From: Nocardia camponoti
GTDB lineage: Bacteria; Actinomycetota; Actinomycetes; Mycobacteriales; Mycobacteriaceae
Reading direction: 5' to 3'
Length of the DNA: 64,000 bases
Assembly: GCF_014646135.1 (NCBI RefSeq)
Contig: NZ_BMMW01000002.1
Location: 1,178,001-1,242,000 of the forward strand
The notes under the pieces: generated by a model
Database searches by the model: none
What the model was told of the DNA's origin: nothing
What the model saw: only the letters and a program-made list of their open reading frames with translations
Translations under genes and position numbers: made by a program
In this document: one piece after another, positions 26,146 through 34,326 of the stretch
Position numbering within the stretch: the first letter of the stretch is position 1
Layout: each line of letters starts with the position of its first letter

Positions 26146-27353
26146 GCCCGCACCAGTGCCGTTAGCAGGTCCACGAAAGAAACTCCCTTATTCGCGACCC
26201 CAAACGCCCGCGCCCGCACCAGGGTTTGGCGGGCCCAACTGCGATGGGGACGCATCTCATTCATTTTGTTGCGATATTCCGACGCCGCGACGCCGCCAAC
26301 CTCGACACCCATGATGTGCATCGCGTCGGCATATTCCTCATGCGTGACCACCGAAAGCGCGTGTACCGCGGCAACGTGCGACGGGTGGATCACCGTTTTG
26401 CCCTGGATGCCGTTGGCACGGTCGAGGGTGATCTCGCGCAGCAAGCCGTCGAGATCGCGGCTCACCAGGTACTGCCGGAACTTCACGGCGTCGGATTCCT
26501 CGAACGGCGCAGACCGCAGCAGTGGCCGGAACATGCGTTCGTGGTCGGCAAAATACTCCCATACCGGACCGGTGATCAGGAAACCGGTGCCGTCGGCCCG
26601 CCCCAGGTAGTTGACGATATCGGCGATCACATCGGCTACGACGCGAACGTCGTAGATCGTGAGGTCGCGGTCGCGTCGAATGCCGAACGTCGAGCACATG
26701 TCGGTGGCGCCGATACGAACCGCGAGCACCCGATCACGGTGTGCGGCAAGAAGATCGGCGATCGCGGCAAGTTGGTCGTCGCGTGACTGCCGGTGCACGA
26801 GGTTCGCCGATTCCAACACCGGCATCCCGTAAATGGGCCGGTCGAGGATGGCGACGGCCTCGTCGAGCGCGGCCAAGTACGCGGGCCCGGTCGTCGCGTC
26901 GAACTTGGGGAAAACGAAACCGGTGAGCACGGCAGAGCCCGGGCCTAGTCGCTTGGATAGCTCAACAACCGACCGCGGGTCACGCACGCGAATGAACAGC
27001 ATCGGATTGGCGGAAACGCCGGTCGCGAGCTCATTCAGCGTGTCGACGGCGTGCGTTTTCGCCGCGTCGACGAGGTGGTCGGCGACGGCGTCTTCAAGAT
27101 CAATGACCATCGAACACACGCCGCTCAATGCGCGGCGGCGGATCGTTTCAGCGAGGTCGGCGCGGGTCGCGGGCACATACAACGTCGCGCCAAGCGCGGT
27201 CGCGAGCAGTTCGCGATCGGCGGCACCTTCAATCGGCTCAGGCGCGACGTGGAACAACTCCCGCGTCTGCACACCGGTCAACTGCCGAAAATGCTGCAGC
27301 GGCATCTGCTTTCGCAGACAAATCTGCGGCGCAACGGCATACCCCGCGGTCAT
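26142..27353 (-). CDS. HpcH/HpaI (CitE-like) TIM-barrel C-C lyase of the Ter system
   Basis: 403 aa, ATG at 27353. TIM-barrel lyase of the citrate-lyase beta/aldolase type: SMVIDLEDAVADHLVDAAKTHA (metal/substrate Glu-Asp strand), LFIRVRDPRS, FVFPKFDATTG, LAVRIGATDMCSTFGIRR, and GIQGKTVIHPSHV (typical CitE ending). It also carries a ~45-residue N-terminal extension seen in the Ter-linked subgroup. It presumably cleaves or forms a carbon-carbon bond on an acyl or sugar intermediate of the metabolite pathway. It overlaps the phosphoribosyltransferase gene by 4 bp and follows the helical-protein gene by 16 bp. Reaction is not known. Confidence 0.83.
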   Translation of the reverse strand: MTAGYAVAPQICLRKQMPLQHFRQLTGVQTRELFHVAPEPIEGAADRELLATALGATLYVPATRADLAETIRRRALSGVCSMVIDLEDAVADHLVDAAKTHAVDTLNELATGVSANPMLFIRVRDPRSVVELSKRLGPGSAVLTGFVFPKFDATTGPAYLAALDEAVAILDRPIYGMPVLESANLVHRQSRDDQLAAIADLLAAHRDRVLAVRIGATDMCSTFGIRRDRDLTIYDVRVVADVIADIVNYLGRADGTGFLITGPVWEYFADHERMFRPLLRSAPFEESDAVKFRQYLVSRDLDGLLREITLDRANGIQGKTVIHPSHVAAVHALSVVTHEEYADAMHIMGVEVGGVAASEYRNKMNEMRPHRSWARQTLVRARAFGVANKGVSFVDLLTALVRA

Positions 27354-27369
27354 AGTCCCACCTAATCTT

Positions 27370-28578
27370 CTACGTGCTGTCTGTGTGTTTGCGCATACGG
27401 TCGACGACCCCCGCGATGAACTCCGCGACCGTTTCCAGTTCGGTCACATACGCCCAATAGTCCGGATGACGTCCCGTAAGTCCCGACCCAATGCGGTCGA
27501 GTCGCTCGACCTGCGCGTCGAGCACCGAGCCCCATTCGCCGACCAACCCACGATCGACGGCGAGCATTTGCGCATCTCGTAATCGAAATCGTACGGCCCG
27601 AGCCTGGGCCGCCGGATCGGCGCGCACCTCGCGCAACAAATCGAGCCTACGGGTAACGGCGTCGATTAGGCGTTCCGCGTCGGTTAGGTGCGCTCGCGCG
27701 GTAGCAGTCAAGTCAAGGGCGGTCTCCGGCTCATTGCGTCCAGCGGCGACACGCGCTTGCTCCAGCGCGGCGTCGGCGGCGTCGATGGCGCGTTCGCTGT
27801 TTCGCTCATTGTTGGTCAAATCTGAAGAACTCGCAGCGTTGAATTCACGAAGCAGCGCCGAGTAGGCGGGGGCGAGCGCTTCAGCGCGAGTGCGGACTGC
27901 GGCGATTCGCGTAGTAACTGACGCGATCGCGTTGGTTGCCGCTGTCGCGCGAAAAGGCGCTTGCGCCAACGCATTCGACAGTTCCTCAACGGCTTGCCGT
28001 ACCCGCGCCGCACCCGAGCGGGCGGCCCCCACCGCACTCTCGGGGTTGGCCGGCAACGTGACAAGCGCCTCAGTCAATTCCGCGACGCCAGCGACGACAG
28101 ACGGGTAATTGCCATGCGAAGAGCCCCGCGCCGTAGCAAGCGCGGCCTCGCCTTCGGCGCGTGCTTGCGCGACGACTTGGCCGATCGCGCCACGCACGCG
28201 CGCGGCTTCGGCAAGTCCATCCCCATTGACGCGATAGAACTCGTCGACCGTGCGCGCGGCGTCGGTGAGCTCGCGAACGACCGCGTCCGCGCGCGCCTGC
28301 CCGTCGGGCATGGCGGTGCCAGCGGCCTCGGCGACGTCGAGTTCTTCGGTGAAACTCACGTACGCCCCCGCCGCCGCATAACAGCGGGTTCGGACCGGCT
28401 CCCACGCGACAGCCATCCCGCGCTGCGGGTACACCGCTTCGCTTGCCGCCACGCCCACCTCCGCCGCCGATTGTCTGCGATCCATGTCAAGGAACGCCGC
28501 GCTCGTCGCCGACCGCGCTCCCGGAATCCACCCATTGTCGGGCCCGGACCTGAACCATCCACGTCTGCGAGGTGTCAC
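27370..28578 (-). CDS. Long alpha-helical protein of unknown function, first gene of the Ter operon
   Basis: 402 aa from GTG 28578 (AGGGGA 7 bases upstream; a GTG at 28623 is an alternative). No recognised enzyme motif. After a basic N-terminus (PRRRGWFRSGPDNGWIPGARSATSAAF) nearly all of the protein is Ala/Glu/Arg-rich heptad-like helix, suggesting a long coiled coil or helical-bundle scaffold similar in style to TelA, although TelA signatures are not evident. It lacks a signal peptide or TM segment, so it is cytosolic. It leads the four-gene operon and diverges from terD, sharing a control region. Likely a structural partner of the TerD proteins or of the biosynthetic enzymes; this is inference. 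Confidence 0.7.
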   Translation of the reverse strand: MTPRRRGWFRSGPDNGWIPGARSATSAAFLDMDRRQSAAEVGVAASEAVYPQRGMAVAWEPVRTRCYAAAGAYVSFTEELDVAEAAGTAMPDGQARADAVVRELTDAARTVDEFYRVNGDGLAEAARVRGAIGQVVAQARAEGEAALATARGSSHGNYPSVVAGVAELTEALVTLPANPESAVGAARSGAARVRQAVEELSNALAQAPFRATAATNAIASVTTRIAAVRTRAEALAPAYSALLREFNAASSSDLTNNERNSERAIDAADAALEQARVAAGRNEPETALDLTATARAHLTDAERLIDAVTRRLDLLREVRADPAAQARAVRFRLRDAQMLAVDRGLVGEWGSVLDAQVERLDRIGSGLTGRHPDYWAYVTELETVAEFIAGVVDRMRKHTDST

Positions 28579-28718
28579 CGGAATGTCCCCTTTCCCCAAC
28601 TTGGGCGAGTGCCGCACGGGCACTGCACCGATCGTAGGAGATTCACCCGGTTTACCTGCGCCGCAGTCGGTTCCTACGCAACTTCGGTGAAACCTATTAC
28701 TGTCGTAGCCATACCCGG

Positions 28719-28752
28719 CGATTCGGACATCGGTTCAGAACCGATTCGGACA
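28719..28752. promoter_or_regulatory. Candidate operator in the divergent terD / Ter-operon control region
   Basis: Perfect 17-bp palindrome ATCGGTTC-A-GAACCGAT (28729-28745) flanked by two exact 11-bp direct repeats CGATTCGGACA (28719-28729 and 28742-28752). It lies between the leftward helical-protein gene and the rightward terD. No regulator gene is in the island, so the binding factor must be encoded elsewhere. Confidence 0.55.
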
Positions 28753-28796
28753 AGTCGGGCAACGGGAATAACGGACCAATCGAAGGGAACCCCAGC

Positions 28797-29372
28797 ATGG
28801 GTGTCAGCCTGTCCAAGGGCGGCAACGTCTCGCTGACCAAAGAGGCCCCGAACCTGACCGCAGTCGCGGTGGGTCTGGGCTGGGACGTCCGCACGACCAC
28901 CGGCACTGACTTCGACCTGGACGCGAGCGCGATCGCCACCGGCGCGGACAAGAAGGTCGTCTCCGACAAGCACTTCATCTTCTTCAACAACCTCAAGTCG
29001 CCCGAAGGCGCCATTGAGCACCTCGGTGACAACCTCACCGGCGAAGGTGAAGGCGACGACGAGGTCATCAACGTGAACCTCGCCAACACCCCGGCCAACA
29101 TCGAGTCCATCCTCTTCGCGGTCTCGATCTACGACGCCGACTCGCGTGGCCAGTCCTTCGGTCAGGTGCGCAACGCGTTCATCCGCGTTGTCGACCAGGC
29201 CAACGGCAACGAGCTCGCCCGCTACGACCTGTCCGAGGACGCGTCGACCGAAACCGCGATGGTCTTCGGTGAGCTGTACCGTAACGGTGCCGAGTGGAAG
29301 TTCCGCGCGGTCGGCCAGGGCTACGCCTCCGGCCTGTCGGGCATCGCTCGCGACTACGGCGTCAACGTCTAG
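28797..29372 (+). CDS. terD: TerD-family stress protein
   Basis: 191-aa single-domain TerD protein, of the usual family length. ATG preceded by GAAGGGAA. Starts with [16 protein letters not shown], has the full calcium-site pattern ([58 protein letters not shown]) and ends [33 protein letters not shown]. The protein is very acidic. TerD proteins bind calcium and are linked with tolerance to tellurite, mitomycin, oxidative stress and phage. Followed by a hairpin and then a TerC-like gene. Confidence 0.95.
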   Translation: MGVSLSKGGNVSLTKEAPNLTAVAVGLGWDVRTTTGTDFDLDASAIATGADKKVVSDKHFIFFNNLKSPEGAIEHLGDNLTGEGEGDDEVINVNLANTPANIESILFAVSIYDADSRGQSFGQVRNAFIRVVDQANGNELARYDLSEDASTETAMVFGELYRNGAEWKFRAVGQGYASGLSGIARDYGVNV

Positions 29373-29387
29373 TCGTTCATCGTCGTT

Positions 29388-29418
29388 AACAGGGGGCTCG
29401 AACACCGAGCCCCCTGTT
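29388..29418 (+). terminator. Intercistronic hairpin between terD and the terC-like gene
   Basis: 13-bp perfect stem (29388-29400 with 29406-29418) and 5-base loop. It can end terD transcripts while partial read-through supplies the terC-like gene, giving more TerD than membrane protein. Confidence 0.75.
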
Positions 29419-29443
29419 CGCGTAAGAACAGAAAGGTCCTCGC

Positions 29444-30541
29444 GTGGTTACGCGCATTTTCGGCCTGTCCATCGTCGTCACCATCGTCTCGTTGGTTGTC
29501 GCATTCCTTTACGGTGGCCTGACCGCGCTCGCACTGTGCGCGATCCTCGGCATTCTTGAGGTATCGCTGTCGTTCGACAACGCCGTCATCAACGCGACCA
29601 TCCTCAACCGGATGAGCGAGTTCTGGCAGCGCATCTTCTTGACCATCGGCGTCGTGATCGCCGTCTTCGGTATGCGTCTTGTCTTCCCGCTCGCCATCGT
29701 GTGGGTCACCGCGGGCCTCGACCCGGTCAAGGCGTTCGACCTGGCGCTTAACCCGCCTGCCGACGACGCGGCCTACTTCCCCGACGGCAGCCCGTCCTAT
29801 GAAACGCTGCTCACCGACGCGCACCCCTCGATCGCGGCGTTCGGCGGCATGTTCCTCGCGATGCTGTTCCTCAACTTCGTCTTTGAAGAGCGCGAGGACA
29901 CCTGGCTCAGCTGGCTGGAAAAGCCGCTCGCCAAGGCGGGCAAGCTCGACATGCTTTCCGTCGTTATCGCTGGTCTCGGCCTCGTGCTCGCTGGCGAATT
30001 CCTCGCGGCCGACGACGACCGTTCGACCGTGCTCATCTCGGGTCTGCTCGGCATCATCGTCTACATCGCCGTCGACGGGCTCGGCTCGATGTTCCACACC
30101 GAAGAGTTCGAAGAAGGCAGCTCGGGACCGTCCGAAGCTGTCAAGGCCACTGGCAAAGCGGCGTTCTTCCTGTTCCTCTACCTGGAAGTGCTTGACGCGT
30201 CGTTCTCGTTCGACGGTGTCATCGGCGCGTTCGCGATCACGTCCGACCCGATCATCATCGCCCTTGGCCTCGGCCTGATCGGCGCGATGTTCGTCCGCTC
30301 GATCACGGTGTACCTGGTTCGCCAGGGCACGCTTTCGGAATACCGTTACCTTGAGCACGGCGCGTTCTGGGCCATCGGTGCCCTCGCGTTCATCCTCATC
30401 GTCTCGATCAAGTTCCACGTGCCCGAGCTGGTCACCGGCCTAATCGGCGTCGCGTTTATCGGCGCGGCGTTCATCACGAGCATCCTCGCGAACCGTCGCG
30501 ACGACGCTGACTCCGACAAGGCCCCGGTTTCGGTTAGCTAA
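29444..30541 (+). CDS. TerC-like DUF475 integral membrane protein
   Basis: 365 aa, GTG start with GAAAGG upstream. About nine hydrophobic segments. The TerC signature of acidic residues in membrane helices is present twice in the two halves: ILEVSLSFDNAVINATIL near the N-terminus and LEVLDASFSFDGVIGAFAI in the C-terminal half. DUF475 is a branch of the TerC/LysE-type membrane superfamily; TerC proteins interact with TerB/TerD and are implicated in metal (Mn/Ca) export or sensing. An acidic loop (HTEEFEEGSSG) may bind cations. It is downstream of terD as expected. Its coding end overlaps the converging GT87 gene by 8 bp. Confidence 0.88.
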   Translation: MVTRIFGLSIVVTIVSLVVAFLYGGLTALALCAILGILEVSLSFDNAVINATILNRMSEFWQRIFLTIGVVIAVFGMRLVFPLAIVWVTAGLDPVKAFDLALNPPADDAAYFPDGSPSYETLLTDAHPSIAAFGGMFLAMLFLNFVFEEREDTWLSWLEKPLAKAGKLDMLSVVIAGLGLVLAGEFLAADDDRSTVLISGLLGIIVYIAVDGLGSMFHTEEFEEGSSGPSEAVKATGKAAFFLFLYLEVLDASFSFDGVIGAFAITSDPIIIALGLGLIGAMFVRSITVYLVRQGTLSEYRYLEHGAFWAIGALAFILIVSIKFHVPELVTGLIGVAFIGAAFITSILANRRDDADSDKAPVSVS

Positions 30542-31973
30542 CCGGCACCGGTTGTCTTGCTGGCGGCGGCTCCACGATGGAGTCGCCGCCTTCTTTTTTG
30601 GCGCGTTCAGTTGTTCGAATAAACGCGAAGAACAACCAAATCAACAGCATCGTGCGAAGCCAAACACCGAATTGCACGACGCCCTCGGTCAATTCGACGC
30701 CTTCGCCTTCGCCCAGCGCATAGAAGTAGCGGAAGACACCGATGCCGATCGCGGCATCGGCAACCAGATACGCGGCGACGGCTTTCCACGGGACCTCAAG
30801 CAGCACGAGGAACGGGATAATCCACAGCGTGTACTGCGGGGAATGCACCTTGTGGAAAAGCATGAATCCGCACAGCATCGCGGCACTCACGCCGACCCAG
30901 GGGTAGGGATTTTCCGGTGTCCAGCGTCGCCAACCAAGCCACAGTGCCAGCGCGAATGATGCGAGAATCAGCACCGGCGAAGCTTTGGCGACCCAGTCGT
31001 GCCAGACCTGCGTCGTCTCGGCGTCGCGGCCGAAAATCAGCTGGTGACCCCAGTACCAAATCGAGTTCGTCGTGATGTCGGCCTGGCGTAATTGTTGGAA
31101 GGTGATCGACGCGCGCCAGCCGTCGAGGCCAGCGAGCGCGAAGGGCGCGTTGATCGCGACGACGGTCGCCATCGCGGCCAAAACCGTTTGCGCGGCCCCG
31201 GTGACATCGAATGTTGTTGTGTCTCTCGGCTTTCCGCGCGTAAGCACATACAGCGCGAGCGGAAGAACGAAAATCCCCGGATAAATCTTTAGGCAGAACC
31301 CGATCGCGAGCAGCACCGCGGCGATCACTCCGCGCGTTCGCACATCGAGTTTGCTTGGCGCGGCAACCACGTAAATCGCGGCGACCGCCGCGCACACCAC
31401 CGGCAATTCCCAGTTATGAAACGCGTAGAGGACAAGCGGTGGTCCCGCCGCCCACAACAGCGCGGCCGTGCCTGCCAATCGCGCCAACATCCAGGCCGTG
31501 AGCAGGGCGAATGGGGTCAGGATTAGCGCCGAGTGCCAGAGGAAATCGGCGTCGTTATCCACGCCAATCGCGCCCGCCCACATCAAGATTCCGCTCAACA
31601 CCGGATATTCGACAGCACCGCCGGTGAGCGCGCCGTCGTCGGTGATGCCGCCATCGACATAAGGGAAAACGTGATTGTCGATATCGCGCCCGAGCCAAAG
31701 GAATTGGATATCCGAATAGCAAACGTCGACATCTTTGCGTTCGTCGAAGACCACGCTACGGCCGTCACTGTCGATCAGCCCGCCCGCGCAGCGCGCCTTA
31801 TTCGCATAGGCGAACGCCAGCGTGATCGCGCAAAGCAGCAGGACAAGGGCGGTAAATGCGGTCGCACGCGTCGCGCCACTGCCACGCGACGAGCGCGCGC
31901 GAGAGGCCAGATCGGCGGCGGCGGTCATGTCGATCACGATATGCGGGCCGGGCGCCTGTCTTGGTTCGCCCAT
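30534..31973 (-). CDS. GT87-type mannosyltransferase-like membrane protein (paralogue of 15328-17007)
   Basis: 479 aa; ATG at 31973 or 31928 (the second would drop 15 residues); neither has a strong ribosome site. GT-C fold with ~10-12 hydrophobic segments, first at TAFTALVLLLCAITLAFAYANKARC. The first outer loop carries the same pattern as the Rv0051-like protein: VDVCYSDIQFLWLGRDIDNHVFPYVDG...AVEYPVLSGILMW. It is therefore expected to use a polyprenol-linked sugar on the outer leaflet. Transcribed away from rpsF and toward the Ter island. It lacks the ~70-residue cytoplasmic N-terminus of its paralogue. Confidence 0.82.
   Translation of the reverse strand: MGEPRQAPGPHIVIDMTAAADLASRARSSRGSGATRATAFTALVLLLCAITLAFAYANKARCAGGLIDSDGRSVVFDERKDVDVCYSDIQFLWLGRDIDNHVFPYVDGGITDDGALTGGAVEYPVLSGILMWAGAIGVDNDADFLWHSALILTPFALLTAWMLARLAGTAALLWAAGPPLVLYAFHNWELPVVCAAVAAIYVVAAPSKLDVRTRGVIAAVLLAIGFCLKIYPGIFVLPLALYVLTRGKPRDTTTFDVTGAAQTVLAAMATVVAINAPFALAGLDGWRASITFQQLRQADITTNSIWYWGHQLIFGRDAETTQVWHDWVAKASPVLILASFALALWLGWRRWTPENPYPWVGVSAAMLCGFMLFHKVHSPQYTLWIIPFLVLLEVPWKAVAAYLVADAAIGIGVFRYFYALGEGEGVELTEGVVQFGVWLRTMLLIWLFFAFIRTTERAKKEGGDSIVEPPPARQPVPVS
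30562..30599 (+). terminator. Rho-independent terminator of the terD-terC unit
   Basis: 12-bp stem (30562-30573 with 30579-30590, one G-T wobble) followed by a T-rich run TTCTTTTTT. It lies inside the 3' end of the opposite-strand GT87 coding sequence. Confidence 0.75.
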
Positions 31974-32022
31974 GCGCGGGGTATCGATTTCGTTGCCGAC
32001 TTGGGCCTCAGGTAGCCTTGTC

Positions 32023-32066
32023 GGGTTGCTGACGCAACGAACCCTCCTGCCATGGAAAGTCCATGG
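32023..32066 (+). promoter_or_regulatory. Structured rpsF leader (candidate S6:S18 control element)
   Basis: Two small hairpins precede rpsF: GTTGC-TGAC-GCAAC (32025-32038) with outer GGG/CCC pairing, and CCATGG-AAAGT-CCATGG (32050-32066). In many bacteria the S6:S18 complex binds a leader RNA of this operon; I cannot confirm the exact consensus here. Confidence 0.3.
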
Positions 32067-32098
32067 CCGTTTACCAGTCCACAGGAGGTGATTGGTCC

Positions 32099-32386
32099 GT
32101 GCGTCAATATGAAGTAATGGTCATCCTCGACCCGAGCCTGGACGAGCGCATCGTCGGGCAGTCCCTGGATAACCTGCTCACGGTCGTCAAGACCGAGGGC
32201 GGCAACGTCGACAAGGTCGACATCTGGGGCCGTCGTCGTCTTGCTTACGAAATCGCGAAGCAGGCTGAGGGCATCTACGCCGTGGTCAACCTGACCGCGA
32301 CCCCCGCCACGGTCAGCGAGCTCGATCGCCAGCTGGGCCTCAACGAGACGGTGCTGCGCACCAAGGTTCTGCGCAACGACAAGTAG
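32099..32386 (+). CDS. rpsF: 30S ribosomal protein S6
   Basis: 95 aa. GTG at 32099 is set by the strong AGGAGGTG at 32083-32090 and by the universal N-terminus [16 protein letters not shown]. Whole S6 fold is present ([38 protein letters not shown]). Binds 16S rRNA with S18 in the 30S platform. First gene of the rpsF-ssb-rpsR-rplI operon, the usual bacterial order. Confidence 0.98.
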   Translation: MRQYEVMVILDPSLDERIVGQSLDNLLTVVKTEGGNVDKVDIWGRRRLAYEIAKQAEGIYAVVNLTATPATVSELDRQLGLNETVLRTKVLRNDK

Positions 32387-32478
32387 TTCTATCTGCTGAC
32401 TTGTCGTACCCCGGCTCTAAGCTCGGGCGCAACAATTCACCACGGATGTGAACTGCACCCCCAGCAGGAGGAACCCCA

Positions 32479-33048
32479 ATGGCAGCAGGCGACACGGTCA
32501 TTACCGTTATCGGTAACTTGACCGCAGATCCCGAGCTTCGTTTCACGCCCGCGGGCGCAGCGGTTGCGAACTTCACCGTCGCATCAACGCCTCGCGTATT
32601 CGATCGCAACACGAACGAATGGAAAGACGGCGAGGCCCTGTTCCTGCGCTGCAACATCTGGCGTGAAGCAGCGGAGAACGTCGCTGAAAGCCTGACTCGA
32701 GGTGCTCGCGTCATCGTGAGCGGACGACTCAAGCAGCGCTCCTACGAAACCCGCGAGGGTGAGAAGCGCACAGTCGTCGAACTTGAGGTCGACGAGGTCG
32801 GTCCCTCGCTGCGTTACGCCACGGCCAAGGTTGCCAAGGCAGGACGCGGCGGCGGAGGCGGTGGCTTCGGCGGCGGTGGTTCCAACAATGCGGGTGGTGC
32901 GAGCGCAGGCGGCTACAACAACGGTGGCGGTCGGTCCGGCGGCAGCAGCAATGCTGGCGGCGGTCAAGACGACGACCCGTGGGGTAGCGCGCCCGCGGCT
33001 GGCTCCTTCGGGGGCGGCGGCCGCATGGATGACGAACCGCCGTTCTAA
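32479..33048 (+). CDS. ssb: Single-stranded DNA-binding protein
   Basis: 189 aa with a near-consensus AGGAGGA site. OB fold in residues ~1-115 ([37 protein letters not shown]...[65 protein letters not shown]), then a Gly/Asn-rich flexible tail and the acidic tip MDDEPPF, which recruits replication and repair partners. Standard actinobacterial SSB located between rpsF and rpsR. Confidence 0.98.
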   Translation: MAAGDTVITVIGNLTADPELRFTPAGAAVANFTVASTPRVFDRNTNEWKDGEALFLRCNIWREAAENVAESLTRGARVIVSGRLKQRSYETREGEKRTVVELEVDEVGPSLRYATAKVAKAGRGGGGGGFGGGGSNNAGGASAGGYNNGGGRSGGSSNAGGGQDDDPWGSAPAAGSFGGGGRMDDEPPF

Positions 33049-33080
33049 GAAACGGCACTCATAGTACGGAGAACAAGACC

Positions 33081-33332
33081 ATGCCTAAAGCGCCCGCGCG
33101 CGAAAAGGTACTGAAGAAGAAGGCTTGCACTTTCTGCAAGGAAAGCAAGTCCGGAATCGTCAATATCGATTACAAGGACACCACGCTGCTGCGTAAGTAC
33201 GTCAGCGATCGCGGCAAGATCCGCGCTCGCCGCGTCACCGGCAACTGCGTGCAGCACCAGCGTGACATCGCTGTCGCCGTCAAGAACTCGCGTGAGGTTG
33301 CCCTGCTGCCTTACGTGTCGACCGCTCGCTGA
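33081..33332 (+). CDS. rpsR: 30S ribosomal protein S18
   Basis: 83 aa. S18 core [51 protein letters not shown]. It retains CTFC near the N-terminus plus a downstream Cys, i.e. a cysteine-bearing (zinc-type, C+) S18 rather than the zinc-free stress paralogue. Partner of S6 in the 30S platform. Confidence 0.98.
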   Translation: MPKAPAREKVLKKKACTFCKESKSGIVNIDYKDTTLLRKYVSDRGKIRARRVTGNCVQHQRDIAVAVKNSREVALLPYVSTAR

Positions 33333-33349
33333 GAAAGGGAGTCACACCG

Positions 33350-33802
33350 ATGAAGCTCATCCTCACCGCTGATGTTGACAACCTCGGCGCCCCCGGCGAT
33401 CTCGTCGAGGTCAAGGACGGTTACGGCCGCAACTTCCTGCTGCCCCGCGGCCTGGCCATCCCGGCCACCCGTGGTGCGCAGAAGCAGGTTGAAGGCATCC
33501 GTCGCGCCCAGGACGCCCGCAAGGTTCGCGACCTGGATCACGCCAACGAGCTCAAGCAGGCCATCGAGGGCCTCGCCGCGGTTTCGCTTGCCGTGAAGAC
33601 CGCCGACACCGGCAAGCTGTTCGGTTCGGTTACCGCTGGCGATGTTGCCTCGGCGATCAAGGCCGCTGGCGGCCCGGTCGTCGACAAGCGCAGCATCGAG
33701 CTGCCCAAGGCCCACATCAAGGCCACCGGCAAGCACACCATCGCGGTGCACCTGCACCCCGACGTGGTTGCCAAGTTCAACCTCGAGGTTGCGGCGAACT
33801 AA
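33350..33802 (+). CDS. rplI: 50S ribosomal protein L9
   Basis: 150 aa, ATG 17 bp after rpsR. N-terminal rRNA-binding domain [40 protein letters not shown] is the L9 signature; long central helix and C-terminal domain follow ([15 protein letters not shown]...[21 protein letters not shown]). Last gene of the operon, followed by a strong terminator. Confidence 0.98.
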   Translation: MKLILTADVDNLGAPGDLVEVKDGYGRNFLLPRGLAIPATRGAQKQVEGIRRAQDARKVRDLDHANELKQAIEGLAAVSLAVKTADTGKLFGSVTAGDVASAIKAAGGPVVDKRSIELPKAHIKATGKHTIAVHLHPDVVAKFNLEVAAN

Positions 33803-33811
33803 GTTCGTCTG

Positions 33812-33848
33812 ACGGAAACCACCCCCACCACGTGGGGGTGGTTTCCGT
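33812..33848 (+). terminator. Terminator after rplI
   Basis: Very stable 17-bp stem (33812-33828 with 33832-33848) and 3-base loop, followed by a T-rich stretch (GCCCTTTTCT). Confidence 0.88.
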
Positions 33849-34326
33849 TGCCCTTTTCTCTAGGTAGCTGGTCGATAGCCAACCCTATGGTCGGCCTGCT
33901 TCACGCTTCATGGCCGACGGTCAGCAATTCGCTGACCTCCCGTTATTCAGTCTGTGGATAACCCTCGAAACCGACCGCGCGCTTTGTGATGCCAGTCATA
34001 GCTAGGCCCACCGTCGTTTAACTTGCCGGGTTCCGGTGTTCACCTTTGGCGACACGCCGAACGAAGTTAATCCACAGGCGTCGGGTTTGTTAACAGGCGA
34101 ACTATCAGGGCGTTGTGTGGTCTCAACCAGGGTTTTCCCCAACTTATCCACAGGTTATCCACAACCCAAGGTGAACAACTCCCAAGTTATCCACAGGCTG
34201 TGGGTAGCTGTGTCGGCTCTTGGCGAGTCTTGACGTAGTCGCTAGGTTCTTCGCAGCGCCCGAGTCTCGCCAGCTGGCCTCGGGAATCACGCAGGCAACC
34301 GATTGCTGGGCAGAGAGGACTCTTCG
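33849..34326. other. rplI-dnaB intergenic region with a DnaA-box cluster
   Basis: Gene-free stretch of ~480 bp. It holds four perfect DnaA boxes (TTATCCACA): reverse at 33953-33961, forward at 34144-34152, 34155-34163 and 34187-34195, plus near matches at 34068-34076 (one mismatch) and 34199-34207 (two mismatches, reverse). A CRP-like half-site pair TGTGA-N6-TCATA lies at 33985-34000. The last three perfect boxes are within 52 bp, about 130 bp upstream of dnaB. This suggests DnaA control of dnaB or a DnaA-titration/replication-linked locus. Confidence 0.8.

Noticed and set aside
24592..26610. 672-codon plus-strand frame
   Set aside because: Antisense to the fused PRTase and lyase genes, which have clear motifs and operon overlaps; composition is a high-GC shadow.
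33849..34326. Main chromosomal origin oriC
   Set aside because: DnaA boxes are present, but dnaA and dnaN are not adjacent, so the DNA more likely relates to dnaB control or DnaA titration.
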